From assembly GCA_937969105.1 (NCBI GenBank), contig CALBUZ010000011.1, forward strand, positions 1 through 17,923: a stretch of DNA of 17,923 nt. Reading direction: 5' to 3'. Source of the stretch: an uncultured Collinsella sp. GTDB taxonomy: Bacteria > Actinomycetota > Coriobacteriia > Coriobacteriales > Coriobacteriaceae. The notes beneath the pieces were generated by a model. That model was not told the DNA's origin. It was given only the letters and a program-made list of their open reading frames with translations, and did no database searches. Below, one piece after another: positions 7,061 through 14,821 of the stretch. Position numbers and translations under genes: made by a program. How positions within the stretch are numbered: position 1 is the stretch's first letter; each line of letters begins with the position of its first letter.

Positions 7061-8387
7061 CCTTTTGCTCCTTCTTCCTAAAGAAGAGTCGAATGGGCGT
7101 GCCGGCAAAATCGAAGGTTGAGCGCATGCGGTTCTCCACGTAGCGCTGGTAGGTGTCATTGACCAGGTCGCTGTGGTTGACGAAGAACGTAAACGTCGGC
7201 GGGTTGACGCCCGTCTGGGTCACGTAATGCATGCGCAGGCGGCGCTTGCCGTCCACCACGGTGTGACCGAACTCACGCAGGTCGGTGAGGAAGGTGTTGA
7301 GGCGCGAGGTGCTGATCTTTTGCGAGCGCGTCTTCTCGGCGGCGTCGACCATGCCCCAGATCTTTTCGATGCTGCGGCCGGTCAGGGCCGAGATGCGCAG
7401 GTACTGGGCCCAGGGAGCCATGACGCCCAGACGGCGGTCGATGGTCTCCATGCAGGCCTCGCGCTTGCGGTCGTCGTCGAGCAGGTCCCACTTGTTGAGC
7501 AGCACCACGATGGCGCAGCCGCGCTCGATGGCAAGGCCCATGACCTTCTGGTCCTGCTCGGTGACGCCCACGGAGGCATCGACGACGAGCAGCGCCACGT
7601 CGGCGCGGTCGATGGCGCGCAGGCCGCGGACCATGGAGTAGTACTCGATGTTCTCGTACACGGTGCTCTTCTTGCGAATGCCCGCGGTGTCGACCATGCG
7701 GTAGTGCTTGCCGTTGCGCTCGACGACGGTGTCGATGGCATCGCGCGTAGTGCCGGCGATGTTGGACACGATGGAGCGGTCGGCACCCAGGATGCGGTTG
7801 AACAGCGACGACTTACCGGCGTTGGGGCGGCCGATAATGGCCACGTTGAGCGCGTCGGGGAACTCGTCGGCGACCTCGTCCTCCTCCTCGGGGAGCAGGG
7901 CCACGATGTCGTCGAGCAGGTCGCCCGTGCCATGGCCGTGTAAGGCCGAGAGCGGCGTGGGCTCACCGATGCCGAGCGAATAGAACTCCCAGATGCTGTC
8001 GTTCTCGCGATCAGGATTGTCGAGCTTGTTCACCAGCAGAAAGACCGGCTTGTCGCAGCGCTTGAGCATGCGGGCGACCGACTCGTCCTCCTCGGTGACG
8101 CCGGTGCGGCCATCGACCACAAACAGGATGACGGCGGCTTCCTCGGCGGCGGCGAGTGCCTGGTCACGGATGGATGTGGCAAAGACGTCGTCGCTCTTGA
8201 GCGGCTCGATACCGCCCGTGTCGACGATGGTGAACTCACGGCCGTTCCAATCGGCCGTGTGATACGAGCGGTCGCGCGTGACGCCGCGGGACTCATGGAC
8301 GATGGCGTCCGAGGTTTGGGCCAGGCGGTTAACGAGCGTGGACTTGCCCACGTTGGGGCGTCCGACGACGGCGACGATAGGTTTCAT
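7053..8387 (-). CDS. der: Ribosome assembly GTPase Der (EngA), two tandem GTPase domains
   Basis: Der is an essential GTPase that acts in assembly of the 50S ribosomal subunit. The 444-residue product has two G domains in a row: first with GRPNVGKS (9-16), VDTGG (55-59) and NKLD (120-123); second with GRPNAGKS (187-194), VDTAG (232-236) and NKWD (298-301). A KH-like C-terminal domain follows from about residue 355. The open frame reaches back to 8558, but ATG at 8387 is the true start: AAAGGAG lies 5 bases upstream and the G1 motif falls at its usual place. The gap to the DUF512 gene is 10 bp. Confidence 0.98.
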   Translation of the reverse strand: MKPIVAVVGRPNVGKSTLVNRLAQTSDAIVHESRGVTRDRSYHTADWNGREFTIVDTGGIEPLKSDDVFATSIRDQALAAAEEAAVILFVVDGRTGVTEEDESVARMLKRCDKPVFLLVNKLDNPDRENDSIWEFYSLGIGEPTPLSALHGHGTGDLLDDIVALLPEEEDEVADEFPDALNVAIIGRPNAGKSSLFNRILGADRSIVSNIAGTTRDAIDTVVERNGKHYRMVDTAGIRKKSTVYENIEYYSMVRGLRAIDRADVALLVVDASVGVTEQDQKVMGLAIERGCAIVVLLNKWDLLDDDRKREACMETIDRRLGVMAPWAQYLRISALTGRSIEKIWGMVDAAEKTRSQKISTSRLNTFLTDLREFGHTVVDGKRRLRMHYVTQTGVNPPTFTFFVNHSDLVNDTYQRYVENRMRSTFDFAGTPIRLFFRKKEQKDA

Positions 8388-8397
8388 CTGCTCTCCT

Positions 8398-9840
8398 TTA
8401 ATGGGTAGGGTCAGTGGAATTAGTAGAGTCGGCAGGCACAATGCCAAGGATGTGCTCCAGGGTATCGAGCAGCTCATGCGGCATGGTCGACACCACATGA
8501 ACCTCGGCGCCGCGACTGGTAAGGCTTGCGAGTAAATCGTCACGATGATACTCGTCAAGCGTCATGCCGTCAGCGTTGAACATGAGCTTAGGCACAAAGA
8601 GCATAACCCCCGACAGGTCTTGCGGCAGCTGCTCAAGAATATCGCTCGCGACGATGAGGCCGGTCACGTCCACGTTGCCGCCAAAGTAGCGGTTCTTGAT
8701 GGCTGTGACAGTGCCGGCAAGGCCCCGTGGAGACTCCACGAAGCGGGCGACGGTATCGCGTGCGCTGGCGCCCGAAAGACATACCAGGCGCTGGTCGCGG
8801 TCGGTCATAGCCTTGCGAACGCGGGCAAGGCGCTCGGCTTCGGTGGCAAGCACGTCGTCGGTCTCGTCCAGATACGAGCGGATCATGCCGATGCCGTCGT
8901 AGTACTGCGGGTAACCGTCGTAAAAGTCCGCCTCGGGCGGCTCGATGCCGGCGTCCAGATAGAACTCGTCGCTCATCTGGAACGTGTGGCGGCCAAAGCG
9001 CTCGTACGCGCGATCCTGGAAGGGTCGGATCATGGCAATGGTTTCGCGCGCGAGCTCGGGCTTGTCGCTGTAGGACCAGCTAAAGCGGTTCTGGTGCTTG
9101 GTAAAGCCCAACGGCACGATGCCCAAACTCGTGATCTGCTCGTGCTCCTCGCAAAAGCGTAGGGTCTTTTCCAGCTCCTCGCCGTCGTTCATGCCGGGGC
9201 ACAAAACGATCTGCGCGTGGATCTCGATGCCGGCGGCCATGATGGCCTCGAGCACGTCCATGCCGCGCTGGGCGTTGCGGCCCATCATGCGGCGGCGAAC
9301 ATCGGGGCTCACGGCATGGACCGACACGTTCATCGGACTCATATTGCGGTCGATGACGTTTTGCACGTCCTCGTCGGAAAGGTTCGTGAGCGTGACAAAG
9401 TTACCCTGTAAAAAGCTCAGGCGATAGTCGTCGTCGCGAATGTAGAGCGTGGAGCGGCCACCCTTGGGCAACATGGTCATAAAGCAGAATACGCAGGCGT
9501 TGACGCAGGTGCGCATGCCGTCAAAGATGGGGCCGTCGAACTCAAGGCCCCAGTCCTCGCCCGGGAAGCGATCAAGTTCCACGGGGGTGACGGTGTTGTC
9601 GCGCGGGTCGAGAACCTCGAGGTCGACGGTGTCGTCGTCTGCCTCCCAGAGCCACACGATCATATCGGTTAGCTGCTCGCCGTTGACCGTGAGCACGCGC
9701 ATGCCCGGCTCGATACCCACATCCCATGCGGGCGATTCGGGACGCACGCTCTTTACGAGCGCGCCCTCACCCGGCTCGGGGTCGCGGCTGCGCCCGTAAT
9801 CGGCCACCTCGGCGGCGTATGCGGGTACGGTCTGGTCCAT
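8398..9840 (-). CDS. DUF512 protein with PDZ-like N-terminus and radical-SAM-type cysteine motif
   Basis: This 480-residue protein matches the DUF512 family, whose biochemical function I do not know. In order it shows a PDZ-like segment (about 25-85, including SPAWDVGIEPGMRVLTVNG), a CX3CX2C motif (Cys112, Cys116, Cys119) as in radical-SAM enzymes that hold a 4Fe-4S cluster, the conserved LYIRDDDYRLSF and GNFVTLTNL blocks (132-154), and a C-terminal half typical of DUF512. It is probably cytosolic since no signal peptide or membrane span is seen. The ATG at 9840 is 2 bp after the ispH stop. Its nearest AAGGAG is 14 bases away, so coupling to ispH translation is likely; a TTG at 9852 lies too close to that site to use it. 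The placement before der recurs in Gram-positive genomes, from memory. Confidence 0.88.
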   Translation of the reverse strand: MDQTVPAYAAEVADYGRSRDPEPGEGALVKSVRPESPAWDVGIEPGMRVLTVNGEQLTDMIVWLWEADDDTVDLEVLDPRDNTVTPVELDRFPGEDWGLEFDGPIFDGMRTCVNACVFCFMTMLPKGGRSTLYIRDDDYRLSFLQGNFVTLTNLSDEDVQNVIDRNMSPMNVSVHAVSPDVRRRMMGRNAQRGMDVLEAIMAAGIEIHAQIVLCPGMNDGEELEKTLRFCEEHEQITSLGIVPLGFTKHQNRFSWSYSDKPELARETIAMIRPFQDRAYERFGRHTFQMSDEFYLDAGIEPPEADFYDGYPQYYDGIGMIRSYLDETDDVLATEAERLARVRKAMTDRDQRLVCLSGASARDTVARFVESPRGLAGTVTAIKNRYFGGNVDVTGLIVASDILEQLPQDLSGVMLFVPKLMFNADGMTLDEYHRDDLLASLTSRGAEVHVVSTMPHELLDTLEHILGIVPADSTNSTDPTH

Positions 9841-9842
9841 GA

Positions 9843-10739
9843 TTAGCGGCAAAGCTCCTTGATGCGCGCAACGGCGCGTTCGATGTGTTCTTGCGGGGTG
9901 GAGGCTCCGGCGGTGATGCCGATGTGGCGCGCGTTAGCAAACCACGCGGCCTCGAGCTCGGAAGCTTCCTCGATGTGGTGCGTGTGCTCGCAGACGTCGG
10001 CGCAGATTTGTGCCAGGCGGCGGGTGTTGCCCGAGTTCTTTCCGCCCACGACGACCATGCAATCACAGCGGTTGGCGAGGGTTGCGGCTGCCTGCTGGCG
10101 CTCGCTTGTGGCAGCGCAGATGGTGTTAATCACGCGCAGTTCCTGCACGCGTGGGGTGATGGAGGCCACGACTTCGGCCAGGTTCTGCGCAGTTTGGGTG
10201 GTCTGCACAACCAGGCCCACCTTGCCCTTGAGCAGAAGCGCGTCCGCATCGGCAGCGCAACTCACTACCTGCGCGTCATCGCCGGCATGGCCCAGAATGC
10301 CCTCGACCTCGGGATGCCCCGGCTCGCCCACGACGATCACGCGGTAGCCCTCGCGCACCAGGCGCTCGGCCGCCACGTGGACCTTCTTCACGTAGGGGCA
10401 GGTGGCATCGACCACGGTAAGGCCGCGTTTGCGAGCGGCGTCAATGACCTGCGGCACCACGCCGTGGGCGCGGATGATCACGGTGCCCGACGCGGCGTCG
10501 TCCAAGGTGTCGGCCAAACCGACGCCTGCCTCGGCGAGCTCGCGTACCACGATGGGGTTATGAATGAGCGGACCCAGCGTGTGGACCTGAGTGCTCTCCC
10601 CTGCCTGCGGGGCGGCCGCCAATGCCATATCGAGCGCGCGCTGCACGCCGTAGCAGGTGCCGGCGTGGGCAGCGATTTCGATGGTGGGGACGACCCCCTC
10701 AGCGGCGGTCGCGGCGGTATTCATGACGTTCTCACCCAT
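9843..10739 (-). CDS. ispH: 4-hydroxy-3-methylbut-2-enyl diphosphate reductase
   Basis: IspH carries out the last step of the non-mevalonate isoprenoid pathway, turning HMBPP into IPP and DMAPP with a 4Fe-4S cluster. All three cluster cysteines are present: Cys29 in HAGTCYG, Cys114 in DATCPYV and Cys208 in NTICAAT. Substrate-binding His and Glu residues are seen in LIHNP (His60), RAHG (His92) and GHPEVEG (His142, Glu144), together with VGGKNSGNT and AGASTPQ near the C-terminus. The start is uncertain: ATG at 10739 (298 residues) is 2 bp after the previous stop but has only a weak site, while ATG at 10724 has GGTGAG 6 bases upstream and would give 293 residues. Either leaves an N-terminus slightly longer than in E. 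coli. Confidence 0.96.
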   Translation of the reverse strand: MGENVMNTAATAAEGVVPTIEIAAHAGTCYGVQRALDMALAAAPQAGESTQVHTLGPLIHNPIVVRELAEAGVGLADTLDDAASGTVIIRAHGVVPQVIDAARKRGLTVVDATCPYVKKVHVAAERLVREGYRVIVVGEPGHPEVEGILGHAGDDAQVVSCAADADALLLKGKVGLVVQTTQTAQNLAEVVASITPRVQELRVINTICAATSERQQAAATLANRCDCMVVVGGKNSGNTRRLAQICADVCEHTHHIEEASELEAAWFANARHIGITAGASTPQEHIERAVARIKELCR

Positions 10740-10741
10740 GA

Positions 10742-11470
10742 CTAGAACCTGCCCGGATGCTCGGCGCACAGGTCGTCGCGCATGGCGTATACGCGGCTCA
10801 TTGCCTCGGACTCAAACCATGCCAGGCGCTCCTTGCGCTTGAGCTCGGCCGGAGCATCGGATAGCGAGATGGCCTTGCCGGCACGGATCCAGCACTTTTT
10901 GGGGCGCATAAGATTTTTGCCCGCAGGCGTGATATCAGACCAACCACAGATGGCGAGCGGGTTCACGGGCGCCTTGCCCATCTGGGCGATGAGCGCAAAA
11001 CCGCCATGGACCTCGGGCTTGATCTCACGCGAGCGGATGCGCGTGCCCTCGGGGAATATCAGGACGTCCTCGCCGCGCTGCAGCGCATGCTGGGCGGCGC
11101 GCAGGCACTTCATGTCGGCGGTGCCGCGCTCGACGGGAATACCACCCACGCGGCTAAAGGCCCAGCGTACGATCTTGCTCTTGGCGAACTCGGACTTAAA
11201 AATGGGGCGGATGCGGCGACCGCCAAAAAACAGCGCCGTCTCCACGGCCAGGAGCTCAGCCATCGAGGTGTGGTTGCAGATGATCACGCTGCCGCGGCCT
11301 TCCTGGCGCTCAAAGAGCAAATCGGCGTCCTCGACCTTCCAGCGCCACATGAGCTTGGAGAAAGCCCAAAGGATTGCCATGACCACGAAGACGGTGCCGC
11401 GGATGAGCGCGGGGAACTCGGCATAGGGGGCGTTGTAGTAATCCTCGGGCGTCTGCTTAAACAGGCGCAT
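10742..11470 (-). CDS. PlsC-like lysophospholipid acyltransferase
   Basis: It is probably a membrane-bound 1-acylglycerol-3-phosphate acyltransferase, which makes phosphatidic acid from the PlsY product. The 242-residue protein has a hydrophobic N-terminal segment (about 22-42) and the family blocks: NHTSMAE (66-72), GIPVERG (110-116), FPEGTRIRS (139-147) and VNPLAI (169-174). Oddity: the usual HX4D catalytic motif reads HX4E here (His67, Glu72). The other blocks are intact, so the protein is unlikely to be a dead copy. The start at 11470 has a near-perfect AAAGGAGGT site inside the last codons of cmk, which ends 3 bp away. Substrate cannot be fixed from sequence. Confidence 0.9.
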   Translation of the reverse strand: MRLFKQTPEDYYNAPYAEFPALIRGTVFVVMAILWAFSKLMWRWKVEDADLLFERQEGRGSVIICNHTSMAELLAVETALFFGGRRIRPIFKSEFAKSKIVRWAFSRVGGIPVERGTADMKCLRAAQHALQRGEDVLIFPEGTRIRSREIKPEVHGGFALIAQMGKAPVNPLAICGWSDITPAGKNLMRPKKCWIRAGKAISLSDAPAELKRKERLAWFESEAMSRVYAMRDDLCAEHPGRF

Positions 11471-11473
11471 GGG

Positions 11474-12160
11474 CTACCTCCTTTGGTTGATGAGGTCCTC
11501 GATAATGCGGACGACCTCGTCGATGGTGTGGGCGGTGGAGTCGACGTGCACGGCGTCCTCGGCGGGCACGAGCGGTGCGACCTCGCGGCTGCTGTCGAGC
11601 TTGTCGCGCTGCTTGAGGGCGTCGAGGGTCTCGTCGACCTCGGTCTCGAGCTGCTCGGCAGTAAGCGGCTGGGCGTCGTTTTGGTGGCGCTGCAGCACGC
11701 GTCGACGGGCGCGCTCACGCGGGTCGGCGGTCAGGAACACCTTGACCTGCGCGTTGGGGAACACGACGGTTCCGATGTCGCGACCCTCGGCGACGATATC
11801 GCGGTCCTCGGCGGCGCGGCGCTGGTGGATGAGCATGGCCGAGCGCACGCCCGGATAGGCCGAGACCTTGGAGACGTTGGCGTCCACCTGCGGGGTGCGA
11901 ATGGCAGCTGAGGCGTCCTTGCCGTCGATGGTCAGGCGCGTGTCCTCGCCGGTGCCGTTGGTAAAGCGGATCTCGATCTGCTCGGCGAGGGCGTTGATGG
12001 CTGCCTCGTCGTCCAGGTCGATGCCGCGGTCGAGCGCGGCGAAGGTGACGGCGCGATACATGGCGCCCGTGTCGAGCTTGTTAAAACCCAGCTGGCGGGC
12101 GATCTCCTTGGCGATAGTGGACTTGCCGGAACCGGCGGGGCCGTCGATGGCGACGATCAT
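11474..12160 (-). CDS. cmk: Cytidylate kinase
   Basis: It phosphorylates CMP and dCMP to the diphosphates with ATP, in the cytosol. The 228-residue protein starts with the P-loop GPAGSGKS (7-14), followed by LDTGAMYRA (29-37), the EGRDIGTVVFP block and the TADPRERARRR lid region. Length and motif order are standard. AAAGGA lies upstream of the ATG at 12160. A 66-bp gap separates it from the RluB-like gene, in which I see no terminator or clear promoter. In many Gram-positive genomes cmk lies close to plsC and der, as here. Confidence 0.97.
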   Translation of the reverse strand: MIVAIDGPAGSGKSTIAKEIARQLGFNKLDTGAMYRAVTFAALDRGIDLDDEAAINALAEQIEIRFTNGTGEDTRLTIDGKDASAAIRTPQVDANVSKVSAYPGVRSAMLIHQRRAAEDRDIVAEGRDIGTVVFPNAQVKVFLTADPRERARRRVLQRHQNDAQPLTAEQLETEVDETLDALKQRDKLDSSREVAPLVPAEDAVHVDSTAHTIDEVVRIIEDLINQRR

Positions 12161-12226
12161 GCAATGCTTCCTTTCGGTGGTTGACGTGCTGGTATGGGAC
12201 GCGGGCGCTGGGGCGCGGCGGGTTGC

Positions 12227-13198
12227 CTAGCCCGTGTAGCGCTCGCGGTAGGTGTTGCGCTTGGGCGCGGAGCCGTGGCTGCCGTGGTGACGCGTGCGAC
12301 TCTCGGTATTGGTCGCCGACGCGGCGGCGCGCTTGGAGCTGGCCTGCTTAGGCGGGATGCCGCCGGCCTTGAGGATTTGCACCTCGCGGTCGGTGAGCTC
12401 GCGCCACGAACCCTTGGCCACGTCCTTGAGCTCCAGGCCGGCAAAGTTACAGCGGTGCAGGCGGATCACCGGATGGTGGATCTTGCTCAGCATGCGCTTG
12501 ACCTGGTTTTTGCGCCCCTCGCGGATGATGACCTCAACGGCGGTGGTGCCGGGCTTGACGCCTTGCGGAGCCACGGCTTCGGCCTCGCGCGCGTTAATGA
12601 CGCGGCAGATCGCCGGCTGACACAGGCCGTCGTCGAGCTCGATGCCGCGACGCAGCGGTGTAAGATCGCGGTCGGACAGCTCGCCGTCCACGAGCGCCTG
12701 GTAGGTCTTGTAGACGTGCTTGCTCGGGTGCAGCAGATCCTGCGACAGATCGCCGTCGGTGGTAAAGAGCAAAAGGCCCGTGGTGTCGCGGTCCAGGCGA
12801 CCCACTGGGAAGAGCCCCGGAAAGCGGTCGCGCGGGACCAGCTCGGCCACGCAGGGGCGCTCCTGCGGATCGCTCATGGTGGTTAGGTAGCCGGTCGGCT
12901 TGTAGAGCATCAGGTACACGGCGCCCTGGTTGAGCTTGACGGGCATGCCATCGACCTCGATGTTGTCGCGGTCGACGTCGACCTTGGTGCCCAGTTCGGT
13001 CGCGACCTGGCCATTAACCATCACGCGGCCTGCGGTCATCAGGTCCTCCGAGCCGCGGCGGCTCGCCACGCCCGCGCGCGCCAAAAAGCGCTGCAGGCGC
13101 ATCGTGTGCGGGTAGACGGACTGGGCGCCGCTTGCGGGCGTTGTGGCGCCCGTGGCACTTGCGGTGCACGTCTCCCCTGCTTCGTTAGTCCTCATCAT
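12227..13198 (-). CDS. RluB/RsuA-family pseudouridine synthase
   Basis: It isomerises a specific uridine in ribosomal RNA to pseudouridine; RluB-type members act on 23S rRNA. The 323-residue product has an S4 RNA-binding domain (about 33-80, MRLQRFLARAGVASRRGSE) and a catalytic domain with Asp136 in GRLDRDTTG, then EGRKNQVKRM (227-236). The C-terminal 40 residues are basic and low in complexity. The start is placed at ATG 13198 since GGAGG lies 6 bases upstream; an ATG three bases later is equally possible, while the ATG at 13102, where the S4 domain begins, has no site. The chosen start overlaps scpB by 14 bp and adds about 32 weakly conserved-looking residues. The scpA-scpB-rluB order is common in Gram-positive genomes and supports the RluB reading. 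Confidence 0.93.
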   Translation of the reverse strand: MMRTNEAGETCTASATGATTPASGAQSVYPHTMRLQRFLARAGVASRRGSEDLMTAGRVMVNGQVATELGTKVDVDRDNIEVDGMPVKLNQGAVYLMLYKPTGYLTTMSDPQERPCVAELVPRDRFPGLFPVGRLDRDTTGLLLFTTDGDLSQDLLHPSKHVYKTYQALVDGELSDRDLTPLRRGIELDDGLCQPAICRVINAREAEAVAPQGVKPGTTAVEVIIREGRKNQVKRMLSKIHHPVIRLHRCNFAGLELKDVAKGSWRELTDREVQILKAGGIPPKQASSKRAAASATNTESRTRHHGSHGSAPKRNTYRERYTG

Positions 13199-13913
13199 GC
13201 ATGTCCTCCGAGGTCTCGTCGACGACCAGGGTCTCCAAGTCCTCGACTGCCTCAACATCCTCAACATCGGTATCGAGCAGCTCGCGCTCTTCGTCCAGAT
13301 CTTCGGCCTGCTCCTCGAGCGTGGACTGAATGCTGCGGCCGCTCAGGCGCTCGCGGATAAACTGGCGCGACTGCTCGTCGGGGGCAAACTGCTCCAGATC
13401 GGGCAGGTCGCGGGTGGAGCGCAGACCGAACTTTTCCAAAAAGGCGTTGGTCGTGCCGTAGATGATGGCCTGACCGCGCTGGGGGTCACGGCCGAGTTCG
13501 CGCACCAGGCCCTTGTCCACGAGCGACGCGATGACGCCGTCGGAATTGACGCCACGGATGCCCTTGACCACCTCGCGCGTTACGGGCTGGTGGTATGCGA
13601 TAACGGCCAGGGTTTCGAGCGCCGCCTGGGACAGCTTTTGCGTGTCCCAGCTCAACACATAGGCCTCGACCACGTCGTGGTAAGCGGGGTGCGTAAACAG
13701 GCGCCAGCCGCCGGCGACCTCGCGCAGCTGAAAGCCGCGGTTGGCCTCCTCGTACTCAACCTTGAGCTCGGCGAGCAGCGATGCGCACTCGCCGGGGGCG
13801 ATATCCAGTGCGCCGGCCAGCGCGGGCGCACTCACCGGGTCGCTTGACACCAGCAGCAGCGCCTCGAGAGCGCCTTTGAGGCTGTTTGCCTCCAGCGTGG
13901 AAAGGGTTGACAT
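13185..13913 (-). CDS. scpB: Segregation and condensation protein B
   Basis: ScpB dimers join ScpA and Smc in the condensin-like complex that compacts and separates chromosomes. The 242-residue protein has the two winged-helix domains typical of the family, with LKGALEALLLVSSDPVS near the start and ALETLAVIAYHQPVTR at 98-113. An acidic tail rich in Glu and Asp runs from about residue 197 to the end. AGGAG lies 8 bases before the ATG at 13913, in the 11-bp gap after scpA. The stop lies inside the start region of the pseudouridine synthase gene. Confidence 0.96.
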   Translation of the reverse strand: MSTLSTLEANSLKGALEALLLVSSDPVSAPALAGALDIAPGECASLLAELKVEYEEANRGFQLREVAGGWRLFTHPAYHDVVEAYVLSWDTQKLSQAALETLAVIAYHQPVTREVVKGIRGVNSDGVIASLVDKGLVRELGRDPQRGQAIIYGTTNAFLEKFGLRSTRDLPDLEQFAPDEQSRQFIRERLSGRSIQSTLEEQAEDLDEERELLDTDVEDVEAVEDLETLVVDETSEDMHDED

Positions 13914-13924
13914 GGTTGCCGCTC

Positions 13925-14737
13925 CTATTCGGTGAGCTCGGGGCCCTCGCCGGGCACGTAGGCCTCGGCGCCCTCGACGCGGTTGATGCGGATGGTTCCA
14001 AAAATCTCGTCCTGGCTCAGCGTGAGCGAGCCGCGCTTGGCGAGCTCGAGCATGGCCAGGAAGGTGACGACGAGCTGCTCGGTGGTGGCATCGCCGTCCA
14101 GTAGCTCGCGGAAGGTGCAGGTTTGGTGCGCCATGGTAAAGCGGTCGACTGAGGCCACGGTCAGGTCGAGCGGCACGCGATGCGGTGCCACGTGCTCGGC
14201 TTCCAGCAGGAAGGTCTGGCGCTTGCCATCCAGGTCGGCACAGATAACGGCTAGGCCGCGCAGGGTGATGCCAGCCAGGTAGTCGGGCATAAGGCCTAGG
14301 AACTCGGGATCGGGGCCGGCCACACGCGGGTGCATGCGGCTCTCGGCTTGCATGCGGGCACCGAGGGCCGCAGCCGCGCCTTTAAACTGCTTGTAGGCAA
14401 TCAGGCGCTGGATCAGGACCTCGCGCAAGGCGTCGCCGTCGAGCGCGCTGAGTTCCTCGAGGTCTTCGTCGAACTCGTCATCGTCGTCATCGACTTTGTG
14501 CGGGGCCTCCTGCGGCACCAGAGAGGCGGCCTTGATGTCCAAAAGGGTTGCCGCGACCAGCAAAAAGTCGCTCGCCACGTCTAGGTCCAGCGCCTCGATG
14601 CGCTCGGCCTCGGCAAGGTACTGCTCGGCCACCTCGCTAATCGAGATGGCGCCGATGTCTACTTTTTGACGGGTTACCAGCTGCAGCAGCAGGTCGAACG
14701 GTCCGCTGTAGACCTGCGTCGACACGCGATACGACAT
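13925..14737 (-). CDS. scpA: Segregation and condensation protein A (kleisin)
   Basis: ScpA is the kleisin that bridges the Smc heads, with ScpB bound to its middle. The 270-residue protein shows the N-terminal signature YSGPFDLLLQLV (10-21), the conserved block SDFLLVAATLLDIKAASLVP (56-75) and a C-terminal winged helix near 215-255. An acidic run (residues 83-92, mostly Asp) lies in the linker. AAAGGAGGT is upstream of the ATG at 14737. It follows an 84-bp gap with two hairpins and probably starts a scpA-scpB-rluB unit, although no clear promoter is seen. No smc gene is in the window. Confidence 0.96.
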   Translation of the reverse strand: MSYRVSTQVYSGPFDLLLQLVTRQKVDIGAISISEVAEQYLAEAERIEALDLDVASDFLLVAATLLDIKAASLVPQEAPHKVDDDDDEFDEDLEELSALDGDALREVLIQRLIAYKQFKGAAAALGARMQAESRMHPRVAGPDPEFLGLMPDYLAGITLRGLAVICADLDGKRQTFLLEAEHVAPHRVPLDLTVASVDRFTMAHQTCTFRELLDGDATTEQLVVTFLAMLELAKRGSLTLSQDEIFGTIRINRVEGAEAYVPGEGPELTE

Positions 14738-14755
14738 CTTCGACCTCCTTTGACG

Positions 14756-14806
14756 GCGCCTTCGCGGCGCGGTTTGAGTGCATGTTGCGACCGTTTTGCG
14801 CGGTCG
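14756..14806 (-). other. Two GC-rich hairpins ahead of scpA
   Basis: In the gap between the M50 protease gene and scpA are GCGCC-5-GGCGC (14756-14770) and CGACCG-7-CGGTCG (14788-14806). Neither is followed by a T-tract on the minus strand, so they do not look like ordinary terminators. They may be RNA structures in the scpA leader or the remains of a processing site, or chance in GC-rich DNA. Confidence 0.35.
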
Positions 14807-14821
14807 ACCTGTAAGTTTACC

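Noticed and set aside
8388..8558. N-terminal extension of Der by 57 codons
   Set aside because: It lies inside the DUF512 coding sequence in another frame, and a strong ribosome binding site marks the ATG at 8387. The similar 33-codon extension of plsY to 7159 was rejected for the same reason.
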